A stretch of 64,000 nucleotides of DNA from an uncultured Pelagibacteraceae bacterium (GCA_902597335.1 CACJXK010000001.1:62001-126000), one strand, 5' to 3'; shown: positions 22,383 to 31,634, numbered from the stretch's first letter. A program made the numbers and translations. The notes: generated from the letters alone by a model not told the origin.

Positions 22383-22435
22383 ACTTATTTAGCAGGTTTT
22401 TTAAAGCGCTCGCAATTCAGTTAAATCAGCGCAAA
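22383..22435 (-). ncRNA. SAM-II riboswitch upstream of metX-metW-gloB
   Basis: The minus-strand RNA contains GCGCTGATTTAAC, then TTGCGAGCGC, an A-rich linker and CTGCTAAATAAG. This is the arrangement of the SAM-II aptamer: P1 formed by GCGCU/AGCGC, a loop with GAUUUAAC, and a 3' segment GCUAAA that closes the pseudoknot. It closely resembles the marine metX SAM-II RNA used for structure work (recalled from the literature, not searched). It ends about 34 bases before the metX ATG and starts at the predicted transcription start. Confidence 0.88.
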
Positions 22436-22440
22436 AAGCT

Positions 22441-22467
22441 TTTATAAGATACATTTTTAGTTGTCAA
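22441..22467 (-). promoter_or_regulatory. Promoter of the metX riboswitch transcript
   Basis: On the minus strand, TTGACA (perfect -35) and TATAAA are 15 bases apart. A start about seven bases downstream would fall near 22434, exactly the 5' edge of the SAM-II aptamer. The 15-base spacer is short; the overlapping hexamer ATAAAA would give 16. Confidence 0.55.
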
Positions 22468-22530
22468 TTTTTTTTGAATTATTGATTGTATTATTTAATT
22501 ATCCGACTATTTATTAATAAAAATTAGTAC

Positions 22531-23616
22531 ATGACTACTCCAACATTTAGAAAAATTGAATTAGAGGCTTACAAGCCTGGAAAATCGTTTTTAAATAAAA
22601 AAAAAAATATAATTAAATTATCGGCAAATGAGTCTGCTTTAGGCATGAGTAAAAATGCTTCTAAAGTATTAAAAAAATTTAGAGGAGATATATCAAAATA
22701 TCCAGACGGAAAATTTAAAGAGTTAACATCTATAATTTCAAAAAAATACAACTGTAAACAAAATCAGGTCATATGTGGATCTGGGTCTGATGAAATTATT
22801 CAAATGTTGTGTCAATTGTTTTTAAATAAAGGAGATGAGGTAGTAGTCCCAGAATTTAGTTTCTTAATGTATAGAATTTATTCAAAAATAGTAGGGGCAA
22901 AAGTTGTGTTTTCTAAAGAGAAAAATTTTAAGGTATCAAATGATGAAATTTTAAAAAAAATAACCAAGAGAACTAAAATTGTATTTATAGCTAATCCTAA
23001 TAATCCTACAGGAACATATATTTCTAAGAATCAGTTATTAGATTTAAGAAAGCGTTTAAATAAAAAAATTTTACTAGTAGTTGATGATGCGTATTTTGAA
23101 TATATGCTGAATGAAGATTACAAATCAGGTTTAGAACTTTTTAAAAATAAAAATAATGTGTTTATATTAAGAACATTTTCTAAAATTTATGGCCTTGCAT
23201 CTTTAAGAGTAGGTTGGGGTTATGGAAGTAAAAAAATCATAGATGCTTTATATAAAATTAAACCACCATTTAATGTTAATAAGATAGCACAGAAATGTGC
23301 AGTTGAGTCTCTTAAAGATAAAAGTTTTGTAAAAAAATCTGTGAAACATAATTTAGATTGGGCTAAAAAAATACAAAAAGAGATGAATTCGTACAATATT
23401 CAGACAAATGAAATTGGACCAAATTTTTTTCTTTTAGATTTTAAAAGTTGTGAATTAAGCTCAAATTTTGTTGAGAGAAATCTTGAGAGATCAGGAATAA
23501 TTCTTAGGGAGATGAATTCGTATGGTATTAAAAATTGCCTAAGGCTTACAATTGGAAATGCGAAAGAAAATATACTTCTAATTAAACAGATGAAAAAAAT
23601 TTTTAAAAATGTTTAA
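22531..23616 (+). CDS. hisC: Histidinol-phosphate / aromatic aminotransferase
   Basis: This 361-residue class I/II PLP aminotransferase has LSANESALGMS near the N-terminus, ANPNNPTGTY, DDAYFEY, and the PLP lysine in RTFSKIYGLASLRVGWG. The C-terminal arginine lies in LRLTIGNAKEN. The family is HisC-like, used for histidinol phosphate. It overlaps tyrA by eight bases, so it may also, or mainly, transaminate prephenate or 4-hydroxyphenylpyruvate. Substrate cannot be decided from the sequence. It diverges from metX across a 181-base gap that holds the riboswitch. Confidence 0.88.
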   Translation: MTTPTFRKIELEAYKPGKSFLNKKKNIIKLSANESALGMSKNASKVLKKFRGDISKYPDGKFKELTSIISKKYNCKQNQVICGSGSDEIIQMLCQLFLNKGDEVVVPEFSFLMYRIYSKIVGAKVVFSKEKNFKVSNDEILKKITKRTKIVFIANPNNPTGTYISKNQLLDLRKRLNKKILLVVDDAYFEYMLNEDYKSGLELFKNKNNVFILRTFSKIYGLASLRVGWGYGSKKIIDALYKIKPPFNVNKIAQKCAVESLKDKSFVKKSVKHNLDWAKKIQKEMNSYNIQTNEIGPNFFLLDFKSCELSSNFVERNLERSGIILREMNSYGIKNCLRLTIGNAKENILLIKQMKKIFKNV

Positions 23617-24508
23617 TAATATATTGATCGTTGGTTGTGGATTAATTGGATCTTCAATTTTAAGAGCGTCTTTAAACAAAAAAGCTTCTAAAAACTTTTT
23701 CGTTTATGAGAAATCAAAAAAAAATATTAGAGAAATTAAAAAAATAAATAAAAAAATAATTATTTTAAAAAAACTTGATAACAAAATTTCAGATATGGAT
23801 TTTGTTGTAATTGCTACTCCAATGAGTCAGTATGAAAGAGTTATCCCTCACTTAAATAAGTATTTAGGTAAAAAATCTTTAATTACTGATGTAGGTTCTA
23901 CAAAGGAAAATATTAGCAAATTAAAAAAAAATAACCTGTCAAAGTCGCTTGATTGGATTATGAGTCACCCGATATCCGGATCAGAGGTAAGTGGACCGAA
24001 GTATGGAAGTAAAAGTCTATTTGTTAATAAATGGTGTATAATTTTTAGTGACAAAAACAAAATAAAACAAAAGAAATTGGTTAATTTTTGGAAAAAAATT
24101 GGTTCTAAAGTAATAATTATGGATGAGAAAGTTCATGATAAGATATTTTCTATTACTAGTCATTTACCTCACTTAATAGCTTACAATTTAATAAAGACCG
24201 CTCAAGATTTTCAAAAGACTCAAAAAAAAGATGTAATTAAATTTAGTGCGGGAGGGTTAAGAGATTTTTCAAGAATTGCTGCTTCAAACGAAATAATGTG
24301 GAGAGACATTTTTTTTAATAACAAAAATAATATTGTAAGTGCAATTAACTTATTTATCAAAAATTTAAAATCATTTAAAAAAAATATTGAGAATTTAGAT
24401 GATAAAACTTTAAGAAAAAAATTGGTTAATTCAAAAAAAGTAAGACAGCAAATATTAAATTTAAAACAAGATATAGCGAAACCAGATTTTGGAAGAGATC
24501 AAAACTAA
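23609..24508 (+). CDS. tyrA: Prephenate/arogenate dehydrogenase
   Basis: TyrA oxidatively decarboxylates prephenate or arogenate in tyrosine synthesis. The 299-residue protein begins with an NAD(P) Rossmann motif (ILIVGCGLIGSSILRA). It continues with DFVVIATPMSQY, TDVGSTKENI, MSHPISGSEVSGP and the helical C-terminal half with ITSHLPHLIAYNL and SAGGLRDFSRIAASN. It is monofunctional, with no chorismate mutase or ACT domain. The start lies inside hisC, and the 3' end overlaps the convergent NlpC/P60 gene by four bases. Confidence 0.93.
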   Translation: MFNNILIVGCGLIGSSILRASLNKKASKNFFVYEKSKKNIREIKKINKKIIILKKLDNKISDMDFVVIATPMSQYERVIPHLNKYLGKKSLITDVGSTKENISKLKKNNLSKSLDWIMSHPISGSEVSGPKYGSKSLFVNKWCIIFSDKNKIKQKKLVNFWKKIGSKVIIMDEKVHDKIFSITSHLPHLIAYNLIKTAQDFQKTQKKDVIKFSAGGLRDFSRIAASNEIMWRDIFFNNKNNIVSAINLFIKNLKSFKKNIENLDDKTLRKKLVNSKKVRQQILNLKQDIAKPDFGRDQN

Positions 24509-25260
24509 ATTGATATAATTTTAATCACTTTTAAATTTGCAGTTTTTTCAATTAGTCTAATGGTTTTTATTATTGGCATTATTAATACTTTCTTTTTTGG
24601 ACCGTATGCATGAATTAATTCTCTTTTATTTAAACAAATGGCAACATGTCCTTTCCAAAAAATAATATCTCCTTTTTTAAATAATTTTTTATTATTAACA
24701 CCTTTTTTTATTTTAACTTGATCTTTTGTGTCCCTTGGAAAAAATTTATTATTATATTTATAAAAAATTTGAAGTAATGCTGAACAATCAATACCATCAA
24801 AAGTTTTGCCACCCCATTTGTATTTAATTTTCAAAAAATATTTAAATATTTTACTAAAATTATAATCTTTTTTGTTTATTATTTCTAATTCGTTGAATTT
24901 TACCCATTTGTTTTTTTCAAACATTACAAAATTATTATCTTTTTTTAATATTTGAATTTCAGACGAAAATGGTAGGTATTTTTTTGTTAAGTACTTATTA
25001 TTATTTTTTGGTTTATAATAAATTTTAGATTTTAATACATTAACCTTGTGAGTTTTATCTAAAAATTTATTAAATTTTTCTTTCTTAATGAAACCTACAT
25101 AATTATCAAAATCAGTTCTAATTTTTAAAAAAACTTTCTTTCTTCCTATTACACTAAATTTTTCACCGTATAATATTTGAGTACTTATATCTGATTTCTT
25201 TGAAGCAAGCTCATAAACATTCAAAGAACTACTCTTACAAAAAAAGGTACTATTTTTCAC
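24505..25260 (-). CDS. NlpC/P60 family cysteine peptidase with N-terminal SH3-like region
   Basis: This predicted peptidoglycan endopeptidase has about 251 residues. The C-terminal NlpC/P60 domain (from about residue 135) shows YKWGGKTFDGIDCSALLQ with the catalytic Cys, the histidine in KGHVAICLNKRELIHAYG and the GDIIFW turn. The N-terminal half has two SH3b-like stretches (LNVYELASKKSDISTQILYGEKFSVI). No clear signal peptide is visible. The start is uncertain: GTG at 25260 or the adjacent TTG at 25263; both overlap the AmpG-like gene by 11-14 bases. Neighbouring an AmpG-like permease suggests wall turnover or recycling. Confidence 0.85.
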   Translation of the reverse strand: MKNSTFFCKSSSLNVYELASKKSDISTQILYGEKFSVIGRKKVFLKIRTDFDNYVGFIKKEKFNKFLDKTHKVNVLKSKIYYKPKNNNKYLTKKYLPFSSEIQILKKDNNFVMFEKNKWVKFNELEIINKKDYNFSKIFKYFLKIKYKWGGKTFDGIDCSALLQIFYKYNNKFFPRDTKDQVKIKKGVNNKKLFKKGDIIFWKGHVAICLNKRELIHAYGPKKKVLIMPIIKTIRLIEKTANLKVIKIISI

Positions 25261-26623
25261 CAATTTTTACTTTATTCCTTATAAACCATAAACAAATTAG
25301 CGAAGGAATAACCATTAAAGTTGTAATAACAAAAAAAGTACCCCAGTCTCCATTAAGCCAATCTACTAGCGCACCTGACGAAGAGGCAAGAGTAGTTCTT
25401 CCAGCTGTTCCTATAGATGCTAATAATGCATATTGAGTTGCAGTATAGGTCCTATCTACTAATAAAGAAATAAAGGCAACAAATGCGACTGTCGCAAATG
25501 CAGCTGTTATATCGTCAGCTATTACAGCTATTGCAAATAATAATTCTGATTTACCTGTCCATGCCAATATTGCAAAAAGTAAATTAGTTAACGCCATCAA
25601 ACCTCCAGCAAAAAACATAGTCTTTACTGTTCCCGCTCTCATCGCCATTAAACCTCCTAATAAAGTGAAAACGACGGTTGTTATCCATCCCAATCCTTTA
25701 GAGTAAATAGCTATTTGTCCTTTTGAAAAACCAATTTCTTTATAAAAAACAATCGACATACGTCCTAAAAATGCTTCGCCAATTTTAAACAAAAATACAA
25801 ATCCCAATATTCCTACAGCAATGCTAAATCCATTTTTTTTGAAAAAACTAACTATTGGTCCACCAATAGTTCCTGAAATATAAGCAATAAAATTTGTTAA
25901 AACATTATTTGATCCAAGTTTATTTAAAATCATTTGATCAGTGGCTTTTTGATTGCTTTGTCTGTTGTTATCACTTGTCTCATGAACAAACATCAAACCA
26001 ATATTCATTAAAATAATTAAAATGCCTAAAACTAAAAAAGTTGCTTGCCAATAATTCGATATTCCCATGTTTTCAAAAAATTCCGCAGTGAATAAAGCTA
26101 CAACTCCCCCTAATTTATAACCAGTCCACCATCCAACAACTGCTATAGCTGCACCTGCTGCCATAGATTTACCTTCGTTGGAACTTATTTGTTCTATTCT
26201 TAACGCATCAACAGTTATATCTTGAGTTGCAGATGCAATAGCAATAATCAGTCCAACACTTATTAAAAGAGCTAAGTTTTGAGTAGGATTTATTAAACTC
26301 CAGACAATCAAGCTTAGTAAAATTATCAACTGCATTAAAACAATCCATCCTCTTCTATGACCTAATTTTTTGGTTAAAAATGGAATTTGTATTCTATCAA
26401 TGATTGGAGCCCACAAATAATTAAATGCATACACTCCAAATATTAATCCTGCCCATCCTATGGTTGATCTGCTTAAGCCTTCTTCTTTTAACCAAAGACT
26501 TAAGCTACTTGCAATTAATACCCAAGGAAAACCACTAATAGCACCTAGCAGTAATATCCTCAACATACGTATATCTTTGTATACAAGTAAAGACTCTCTC
26601 CAGCTTTGTTTAGTTTCAGACAT
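25250..26623 (-). CDS. ampG: AmpG-like major facilitator permease
   Basis: The 457-residue, roughly 12-helix membrane protein resembles AmpG/PAT-family permeases, which import anhydromuropeptides (AmpG) or acetyl-CoA-type substrates. Features include LLGAISGFPWVLIASSLSLWL, GLIFGVYAFNYLWAPIIDR with the family's cytoplasmic LGHRRGW loop, and ATQDITVDALRIEQ. The start is the ATG at 26623, preceded by a strong GGAGG site (7-8 bases away) and overlapping the trkH stop by one base; an upstream TTG would bury the ribosome site. A second large loop near residue 210 is hydrophilic. Substrate is not proven; wall recycling fits amgK-murU elsewhere in the window. Confidence 0.85.
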   Translation of the reverse strand: MSETKQSWRESLLVYKDIRMLRILLLGAISGFPWVLIASSLSLWLKEEGLSRSTIGWAGLIFGVYAFNYLWAPIIDRIQIPFLTKKLGHRRGWIVLMQLIILLSLIVWSLINPTQNLALLISVGLIIAIASATQDITVDALRIEQISSNEGKSMAAGAAIAVVGWWTGYKLGGVVALFTAEFFENMGISNYWQATFLVLGILIILMNIGLMFVHETSDNNRQSNQKATDQMILNKLGSNNVLTNFIAYISGTIGGPIVSFFKKNGFSIAVGILGFVFLFKIGEAFLGRMSIVFYKEIGFSKGQIAIYSKGLGWITTVVFTLLGGLMAMRAGTVKTMFFAGGLMALTNLLFAILAWTGKSELLFAIAVIADDITAAFATVAFVAFISLLVDRTYTATQYALLASIGTAGRTTLASSSGALVDWLNGDWGTFFVITTLMVIPSLICLWFIRNKVKIGEK

Positions 26624-28071
26624 TAATATTTCCTCCAAAAAGATGGAATAAATAACACTAATACAGCAAACAGTTCCAATCTACCTAAAATCATAGCTAA
26701 ACTTAAAATCCATTTTGAAAAATCAGATAAGTTTGAAAAATTACCATTTGGACCAATAATATCGCCTAAACCAGGACCTACATTTGATATTGATGTTGCA
26801 GCTGCCGATATTGAAGTAGTTAAATCTAGGCCACTAGTTGATAATAAAGCGGTTATAACAAAAAAAATCACAATATATAAAAATATAAAAGATATTATTG
26901 ATGCTAAAAATTTTTCATCAATATTATTACTTTCGTATTTTATTTTAAATATACCTCTTGGATAAATTATTTTCTTAAGTTGTACAGCAATAAATTGGAA
27001 TAAAATTTGGACCCTAAATATTTTAATCCCGCATGCTGTAGATCCTGCACATCCACCTATAAACATAAGGATAAGAAAATAAATTAATGGGAATTGACCC
27101 CAATTACTAAAGTTTTGAGTTACATAACCAGTTCCTGTTAAAATTGATATTACATTAAACGCAACCGACCTAATACTCGTATCAAAAGAACTTTGATTTT
27201 TTAATAACAAATACAAATACATTAAGAGAATTGAAAAAATAACAATTTTAACAAAAGTTTTAATTTGAGTATCTTTAAAAAATATTTTTTTGTCACCATT
27301 TAGATATTTGATGTAGGCTATGAATGGAATACTTCCTAAGATTATAAATATTATTGATGTAAATTCTATAAGAGAACTATCAAAATAACCAATAGACTCG
27401 TTATAGTTTGAAAATCCTCCTGTTGCTATTGTTGTCATTGAGTGAACAATACTATCAAAAAAGTTCATGCCAAATATTTTATAAAATAATGCGCATATAA
27501 AAGTTAATCCTGAGTATACTAAGATCAATCTCAATGCTATTTCTTTTGATCTAGGTAAAATTTTTTCCGGGGTATCACTTGTGGATATGATAAACAACTG
27601 CATTCCGCCAATATTCATAAGGGGCATTAAAGTTATTGCCATAACGATTATACCAATTCCACCTAACCACTGGAGCATTCCTCTCCAAAGCAGTATACTC
27701 TTAGGAGTTTCATTTAAATTGGTTATTATAGTTGATCCAGTTGTAGTGATACCTGACATGCTCTCAAAAAAGGCATCTGTTACACTCAATTCAATCTCTG
27801 AAAATATGAAAGGAAGAGAGCCAAATATAGCAATACTTAACCAGGATAAAGCCGTTAAAAGAAAAGCTTGAGGTAAACTGATCTTCTTATCATGATCTAA
27901 ATTAGACAGTAAAAAAAGAACTCCAAAAATAATAGTTACAATTCCAGAACTTATAAAACTAGAATCTATTTCATTATAAAAAAACTGCGCTAAAATTGGC
28001 GCAATCATCGATAAACCTAAAATTATTTGTAAAATTCCTAAGGTAAAGAAAACAGTTTTATAATTGGACAT
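26623..28071 (-). CDS. trkH: Trk-type potassium uptake membrane subunit
   Basis: This 482-residue integral membrane protein is a TrkH/KtrB-type K+ channel subunit. Four selectivity-filter loops can be seen: MSGITTTGST, ATGGFSNYN, ILTGTGYVTQ and SNVGPGLGD, each preceded by a pore helix and separated by membrane helices. The regulatory TrkA partner is not in the window. It heads a three-gene minus-strand unit with the AmpG-like permease and the NlpC/P60 protein. The 87-base gap upstream, shared with the divergent lysK, shows no clear promoter to me. Confidence 0.93.
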   Translation of the reverse strand: MSNYKTVFFTLGILQIILGLSMIAPILAQFFYNEIDSSFISSGIVTIIFGVLFLLSNLDHDKKISLPQAFLLTALSWLSIAIFGSLPFIFSEIELSVTDAFFESMSGITTTGSTIITNLNETPKSILLWRGMLQWLGGIGIIVMAITLMPLMNIGGMQLFIISTSDTPEKILPRSKEIALRLILVYSGLTFICALFYKIFGMNFFDSIVHSMTTIATGGFSNYNESIGYFDSSLIEFTSIIFIILGSIPFIAYIKYLNGDKKIFFKDTQIKTFVKIVIFSILLMYLYLLLKNQSSFDTSIRSVAFNVISILTGTGYVTQNFSNWGQFPLIYFLILMFIGGCAGSTACGIKIFRVQILFQFIAVQLKKIIYPRGIFKIKYESNNIDEKFLASIISFIFLYIVIFFVITALLSTSGLDLTTSISAAATSISNVGPGLGDIIGPNGNFSNLSDFSKWILSLAMILGRLELFAVLVLFIPSFWRKY

Positions 28072-28158
28072 TTTGATTGGACATTATTTTATGGTAAATA
28101 AATTTCAACTCTATAAGAATTATTAAAAACGTTATTTTTTAAGGCTGTTTAATTAAAA

Positions 28159-29727
28159 GTGATAGATAAAACCAACATAGACAAAACAAACGCTTGGCCC
28201 TTTGTTGAAGCTAAAAAGCTTCTAAGGGAGAGAAAAAATAATATTGAAAATAAGGGAAGAATTATTCTTCAAACAGGATATGGCCCTAGCGGCTTACCCC
28301 ACATTGGTACCTTCGGTGAAGTAGCAAGAACCTCAATGATTGTTAATGCTTTAAATCATTTATCAGATCTCCCTAAAGAAATAATTACTTTTTCTGACGA
28401 CATGGATGGACTTAGAAAAGTTCCTGAAAATATTCCTAATCCTGAAAAACTTGAGGAAAACCTTCATAAACCCTTAACTCAAGTTCCAGATCCTTTTGAA
28501 AAATTTAACAGTTTTGGTGAACATAATAATGAAATGTTAAAAAATTTCTTAGATAAATTTAAGTTTGAATACAGTTTTAAAAGTTCAACAGTTTTATATA
28601 AGTCAGGTTTTTTCAATGATACATTAAAATTAATTTTAGAAAATTATGAAGGAATAATGAACATAATTATTCCTACTCTTGGTAAAGAAAGGCAAAAAAC
28701 ATATTCTCCATTTTTACCAATATGTCCAGATACAGGGATTGTATTAGAGATACCAGTTTCAGAATTAGATACTAAAAACTCAAAAATAATTTTTGATAAC
28801 AATGGCAAAAAATTAGAGCAAAGTATTTTAGATGGAAATTGTAAACTACAATGGAAAGTAGATTGGGCTATGAGATGGTATGCCCTTGATGTAGATTTTG
28901 AAATGTATGGGAAAGATTTAATTGAGAGTGCAATTTTATCTTCAAAGATCATAAGATTATTGGGTAAGTCAAATCCATCTGGTTTTGCATATGAGTTATT
29001 TTTAGATGAAAAAGGTGAAAAAATATCAAAATCAAAAGGAAATGGTATCACAATTGATCAATGGCTAGAATATGCATCACCCGAAAGTCTTTCCTTGTAT
29101 ATGTACCAGAACCCAAAAAGGGCAAAAAAACTTTATAGAGAAGTAGTTCCAAAGGCTGTTGACGAATATCTCGATTTTATTGAAAAAGGCAAAACTCAAA
29201 ACGAACTTCAAAAACTAATGAACCCTGTTTGGCATGTTCATAATTCAGAGATACCAGAGGAAAATTCAATAATGTCCTTCTCAATGCTATTAAATTTAGT
29301 TGAGACTAGCAATGCTGATAATAAAGAATTACTTTGGAAATTTGTAAAGAAATATAAAAAAGATATTAATGAAGATATGCATCCAATTTTTGACAAGTTA
29401 ATATCTTATGCAATTAAATATTTTAATGACGTAATAAAATCTAAAAAGATTTATAAAAAACCTAATGAAAGCGAAAAGATTGCTTTAAAGGCATTAATAA
29501 ACTCTTTAAATAACTGTAATGACGCAATGAAACCAGAGGATATTCAGACTACAATTTATACAGTCGGCAAAGAAAATGGCTATAAAGAAAATTTGCGTGA
29601 TTGGTTCAAATTGATTTATGAGGTAGTTTTTGGGGTAGAAAATGGACCACGATTTGGTTTTTTTATAAGCTTTTTTGGGGTTCAAGAAACTAAAGAACTA
29701 ATAAAAAGTAAATTAGAAAATGTTTAA
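28159..29727 (+). CDS. lysK: Lysyl-tRNA synthetase, class I
   Basis: This 522-residue class I enzyme charges tRNA-Lys; it is unrelated to the class II LysS of most bacteria but usual in alphaproteobacteria and archaea. The HIGH motif appears as GYGPSGLPHIGTFGE and the KMSKS motif as GEKISKSKGNG. TFSDDMDGLRKVPENIP and WKVDWAMRWYALDVDFEMYGKDL are family blocks. The start is GTG (MIDKTN). It overlaps pyrD by eight bases. Confidence 0.95.
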   Translation: MIDKTNIDKTNAWPFVEAKKLLRERKNNIENKGRIILQTGYGPSGLPHIGTFGEVARTSMIVNALNHLSDLPKEIITFSDDMDGLRKVPENIPNPEKLEENLHKPLTQVPDPFEKFNSFGEHNNEMLKNFLDKFKFEYSFKSSTVLYKSGFFNDTLKLILENYEGIMNIIIPTLGKERQKTYSPFLPICPDTGIVLEIPVSELDTKNSKIIFDNNGKKLEQSILDGNCKLQWKVDWAMRWYALDVDFEMYGKDLIESAILSSKIIRLLGKSNPSGFAYELFLDEKGEKISKSKGNGITIDQWLEYASPESLSLYMYQNPKRAKKLYREVVPKAVDEYLDFIEKGKTQNELQKLMNPVWHVHNSEIPEENSIMSFSMLLNLVETSNADNKELLWKFVKKYKKDINEDMHPIFDKLISYAIKYFNDVIKSKKIYKKPNESEKIALKALINSLNNCNDAMKPEDIQTTIYTVGKENGYKENLRDWFKLIYEVVFGVENGPRFGFFISFFGVQETKELIKSKLENV

Positions 29728-30760
29728 TATTATCAGACCACTAATTTTTAAATTTAGCCCTGAAGTAGCTCATTCTTTAGCGATAAAAGCACTTAAGTTA
29801 AATAATATTTCTTACTCAAAACCTATAGATAATCATATTTTAGAAACAACTTTTTGTGAAAAAAAATTATCTTCACCAATTGGTGTTGCTGCTGGCTTTG
29901 ATAAAAATGCTGAAGTATATAATCCTCTGTTTAATCTTGGATTTGGTTTTGTTGAAGTAGGCACAATTACTCCAAAGCCTCAATTTGGCAACCCTAAACC
30001 AAGAGTTTTTAGACTTGAAGAAGATGAAGCTCTTATAAATAGATTAGGTTTTAACAATTCTGGTTCAGAACAAATTAGTCAGACAATTAAGGAAAATAAT
30101 AAAAAGGGTTTTTTAGGAATAAATATTGGACCAAATAAAGACTCCAAAGATAGAATTGAGGATTATTTAATTTGTTTTCGTAAATTTTATAATTTAGCTG
30201 ATTATATAACTATAAACATCTCTTCACCAAATACAGAAAATTTAAGAGATTTTCATAACAAGTATGAATTAAATTCATTGATTGATAAGCTAAAAAATGA
30301 AAAAAAAGAATTGAATTCAAACATTCCATTAGCAATAAAAGTTTCACCTGATCTTAATGATGATCAAATTAATGAAGTATCCAAGATCATTATGGAACAA
30401 GAAATTGGAATTATTATTGTTTCCAATACCACAGATAAGAATAGAGAAAATTTAAAAAATATAAATAAATTAGAAAAGGGTGGACTGTCAGGTAAACCAA
30501 TTAAAAAGATTTCAAACGAGGCAATTTCTAAATTTTATAAAATTCTAAAAAATAAAACAAAAATAATAGGAGTGGGCGGTGTTAGTAATGGACAAGATGC
30601 TTTTGAAAAAATCATTTCTGGTGCAACACTCGTTCAATTATATACTGGAATGGTTTACAGAGGTCCTCGTATAGCCTCAAAAATAAGTATAGAATTAATT
30701 GATTTATTAAAAAATAAGGGGTTTAAAAATGTTTCAGAGGCTATTGGAACTAAAAATTAA
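29720..30760 (+). CDS. pyrD: Dihydroorotate dehydrogenase (quinone), class 2
   Basis: PyrD oxidises dihydroorotate to orotate in pyrimidine synthesis and passes electrons to the quinone pool at the inner membrane. The 346-residue protein has the class 2 N-terminal helical extension (FKFSPEVAHSLAIKAL). The FMN-barrel motifs are GVAAGFDKNAEVY, GFVEVGTITPKPQ and INISSPNTENLRDF with the catalytic Ser. IGVGGVSNGQDAFEKI and QLYTGMVYRGP complete the barrel. It starts inside the lysK coding end, and a separate promoter for rpmB lies just after its stop. Confidence 0.96.
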   Translation: MFNIIRPLIFKFSPEVAHSLAIKALKLNNISYSKPIDNHILETTFCEKKLSSPIGVAAGFDKNAEVYNPLFNLGFGFVEVGTITPKPQFGNPKPRVFRLEEDEALINRLGFNNSGSEQISQTIKENNKKGFLGINIGPNKDSKDRIEDYLICFRKFYNLADYITINISSPNTENLRDFHNKYELNSLIDKLKNEKKELNSNIPLAIKVSPDLNDDQINEVSKIIMEQEIGIIIVSNTTDKNRENLKNINKLEKGGLSGKPIKKISNEAISKFYKILKNKTKIIGVGGVSNGQDAFEKIISGATLVQLYTGMVYRGPRIASKISIELIDLLKNKGFKNVSEAIGTKN

Positions 30761-30762
30761 TC

Positions 30763-30791
30763 TTGACGCGATAAGATTCAGATCCTATACA
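30763..30791 (+). promoter_or_regulatory. Strong sigma-70-type promoter just upstream of rpmB
   Basis: TTGACG (30763-30768), a 17-base spacer and TATACA (30786-30791) make one of the best promoter matches in the window. The predicted transcription start (30797-30799) is only about five to seven bases before the rpmB ATG at 30804, and no Shine-Dalgarno sequence fits in between. This points to a leaderless or nearly leaderless mRNA. Confidence 0.6.
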
Positions 30792-30803
30792 GGCTCATAA
30801 TTT

Positions 30804-31085
30804 ATGTCTAAAAAATGTGAACTTACTGGAAAAATCCCACTTAAGGGTCATAACGTTAGTCATGCTAACAATAAGACTAAAAGAAGATTTCTTCCAAATC
30901 TAAAAAAAGTTAAGTTTAAAAGTGAATTACTTAAGAGAAGTTTAAGATTAACCGTCTCAAATGCTGGTGTTAGATCGGTAGATAAAAAAGGTAGTTTTGA
31001 CCAATTTCTAATTTCAGCTAAGTCTAGAGATTTGTCGTTAAGGCTAAAAAAATTAAAAAAATCCTTAGTCAGTAAATCAGCATAA
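30804..31085 (+). CDS. rpmB: Large ribosomal subunit protein bL28
   Basis: The 93-residue bL28 starts [29 protein letters not shown], the diagnostic N-terminus of the family, followed by [35 protein letters not shown]. It contains one cysteine and no full zinc ribbon. The gene has its own promoter directly upstream and overlaps the next gene by one base (TAATG). Confidence 0.97.
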   Translation: MSKKCELTGKIPLKGHNVSHANNKTKRRFLPNLKKVKFKSELLKRSLRLTVSNAGVRSVDKKGSFDQFLISAKSRDLSLRLKKLKKSLVSKSA

Positions 31086-31633
31086 TGAATAAAGTATTTC
31101 TAACACTCTCATTTTTAATGGGATTGGTTGTCTTATCATCTAATTATTTAGTACAATTTCCAATTCAATATTACGGTCTTCAAGAAATTCTTACATATGG
31201 AGCATTTAGTTATCCAATAGCTTTTTTAATTACTGATCTAGCAAATAGATCTTTTGGTAAATTAGTTGCTAGAAAAATTGTATATATTGGATTTACAATA
31301 GGAATTTTGTTTACACTAATTTTCTCAACAAATTTTGCAGATTTAATTTCTGTAAGAATAGCGATTGGTTCAGGTACAGCATTTATTATTGCTCAATTAC
31401 TGGATGTACAAATATTTGATCAATTAAGACAAAAAAAATGGTTTATTGCGCCACTTGCATCTTCATTAATTGGTTCTACCGTTGATACATTCTTGTTCTT
31501 TTCAATTTCATTTTATGGAACAGGAATACCTTGGGTGACACTTTCTTTAGGAGATTTAGCAGTAAAGATTTTTGTTGCTTTAGTAATGTTGATACCTTTT
31601 AGATTATTATTAGGTACTTTAAAAGCTGCTTAA
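31085..31633 (+). CDS. VUT family queuosine-precursor transporter
   Basis: This 182-residue membrane protein, with about six hydrophobic segments, belongs to the VUT family (formerly DUF165; E. coli YhhQ), which imports queuine precursors such as preQ0/preQ1 for tRNA modification. Motifs are FPIAFLITDLANRSFGK-like (YPIAFLITDLANRSFGK here), ISVRIAIGSGTAFIIAQLLDVQIFDQLR and LIGSTVDTFLFF. It is coupled to rpmB by a one-base overlap. The 3' end faces the agmatine deiminase gene with one base between them. Confidence 0.87.
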   Translation: MNKVFLTLSFLMGLVVLSSNYLVQFPIQYYGLQEILTYGAFSYPIAFLITDLANRSFGKLVARKIVYIGFTIGILFTLIFSTNFADLISVRIAIGSGTAFIIAQLLDVQIFDQLRQKKWFIAPLASSLIGSTVDTFLFFSISFYGTGIPWVTLSLGDLAVKIFVALVMLIPFRLLLGTLKAA

Positions 31634-31634
31634 T

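Noticed and set aside
28644..29051. 135-codon minus-strand open frame opposite lysK
   Set aside because: Antisense shadow of a conserved synthetase.
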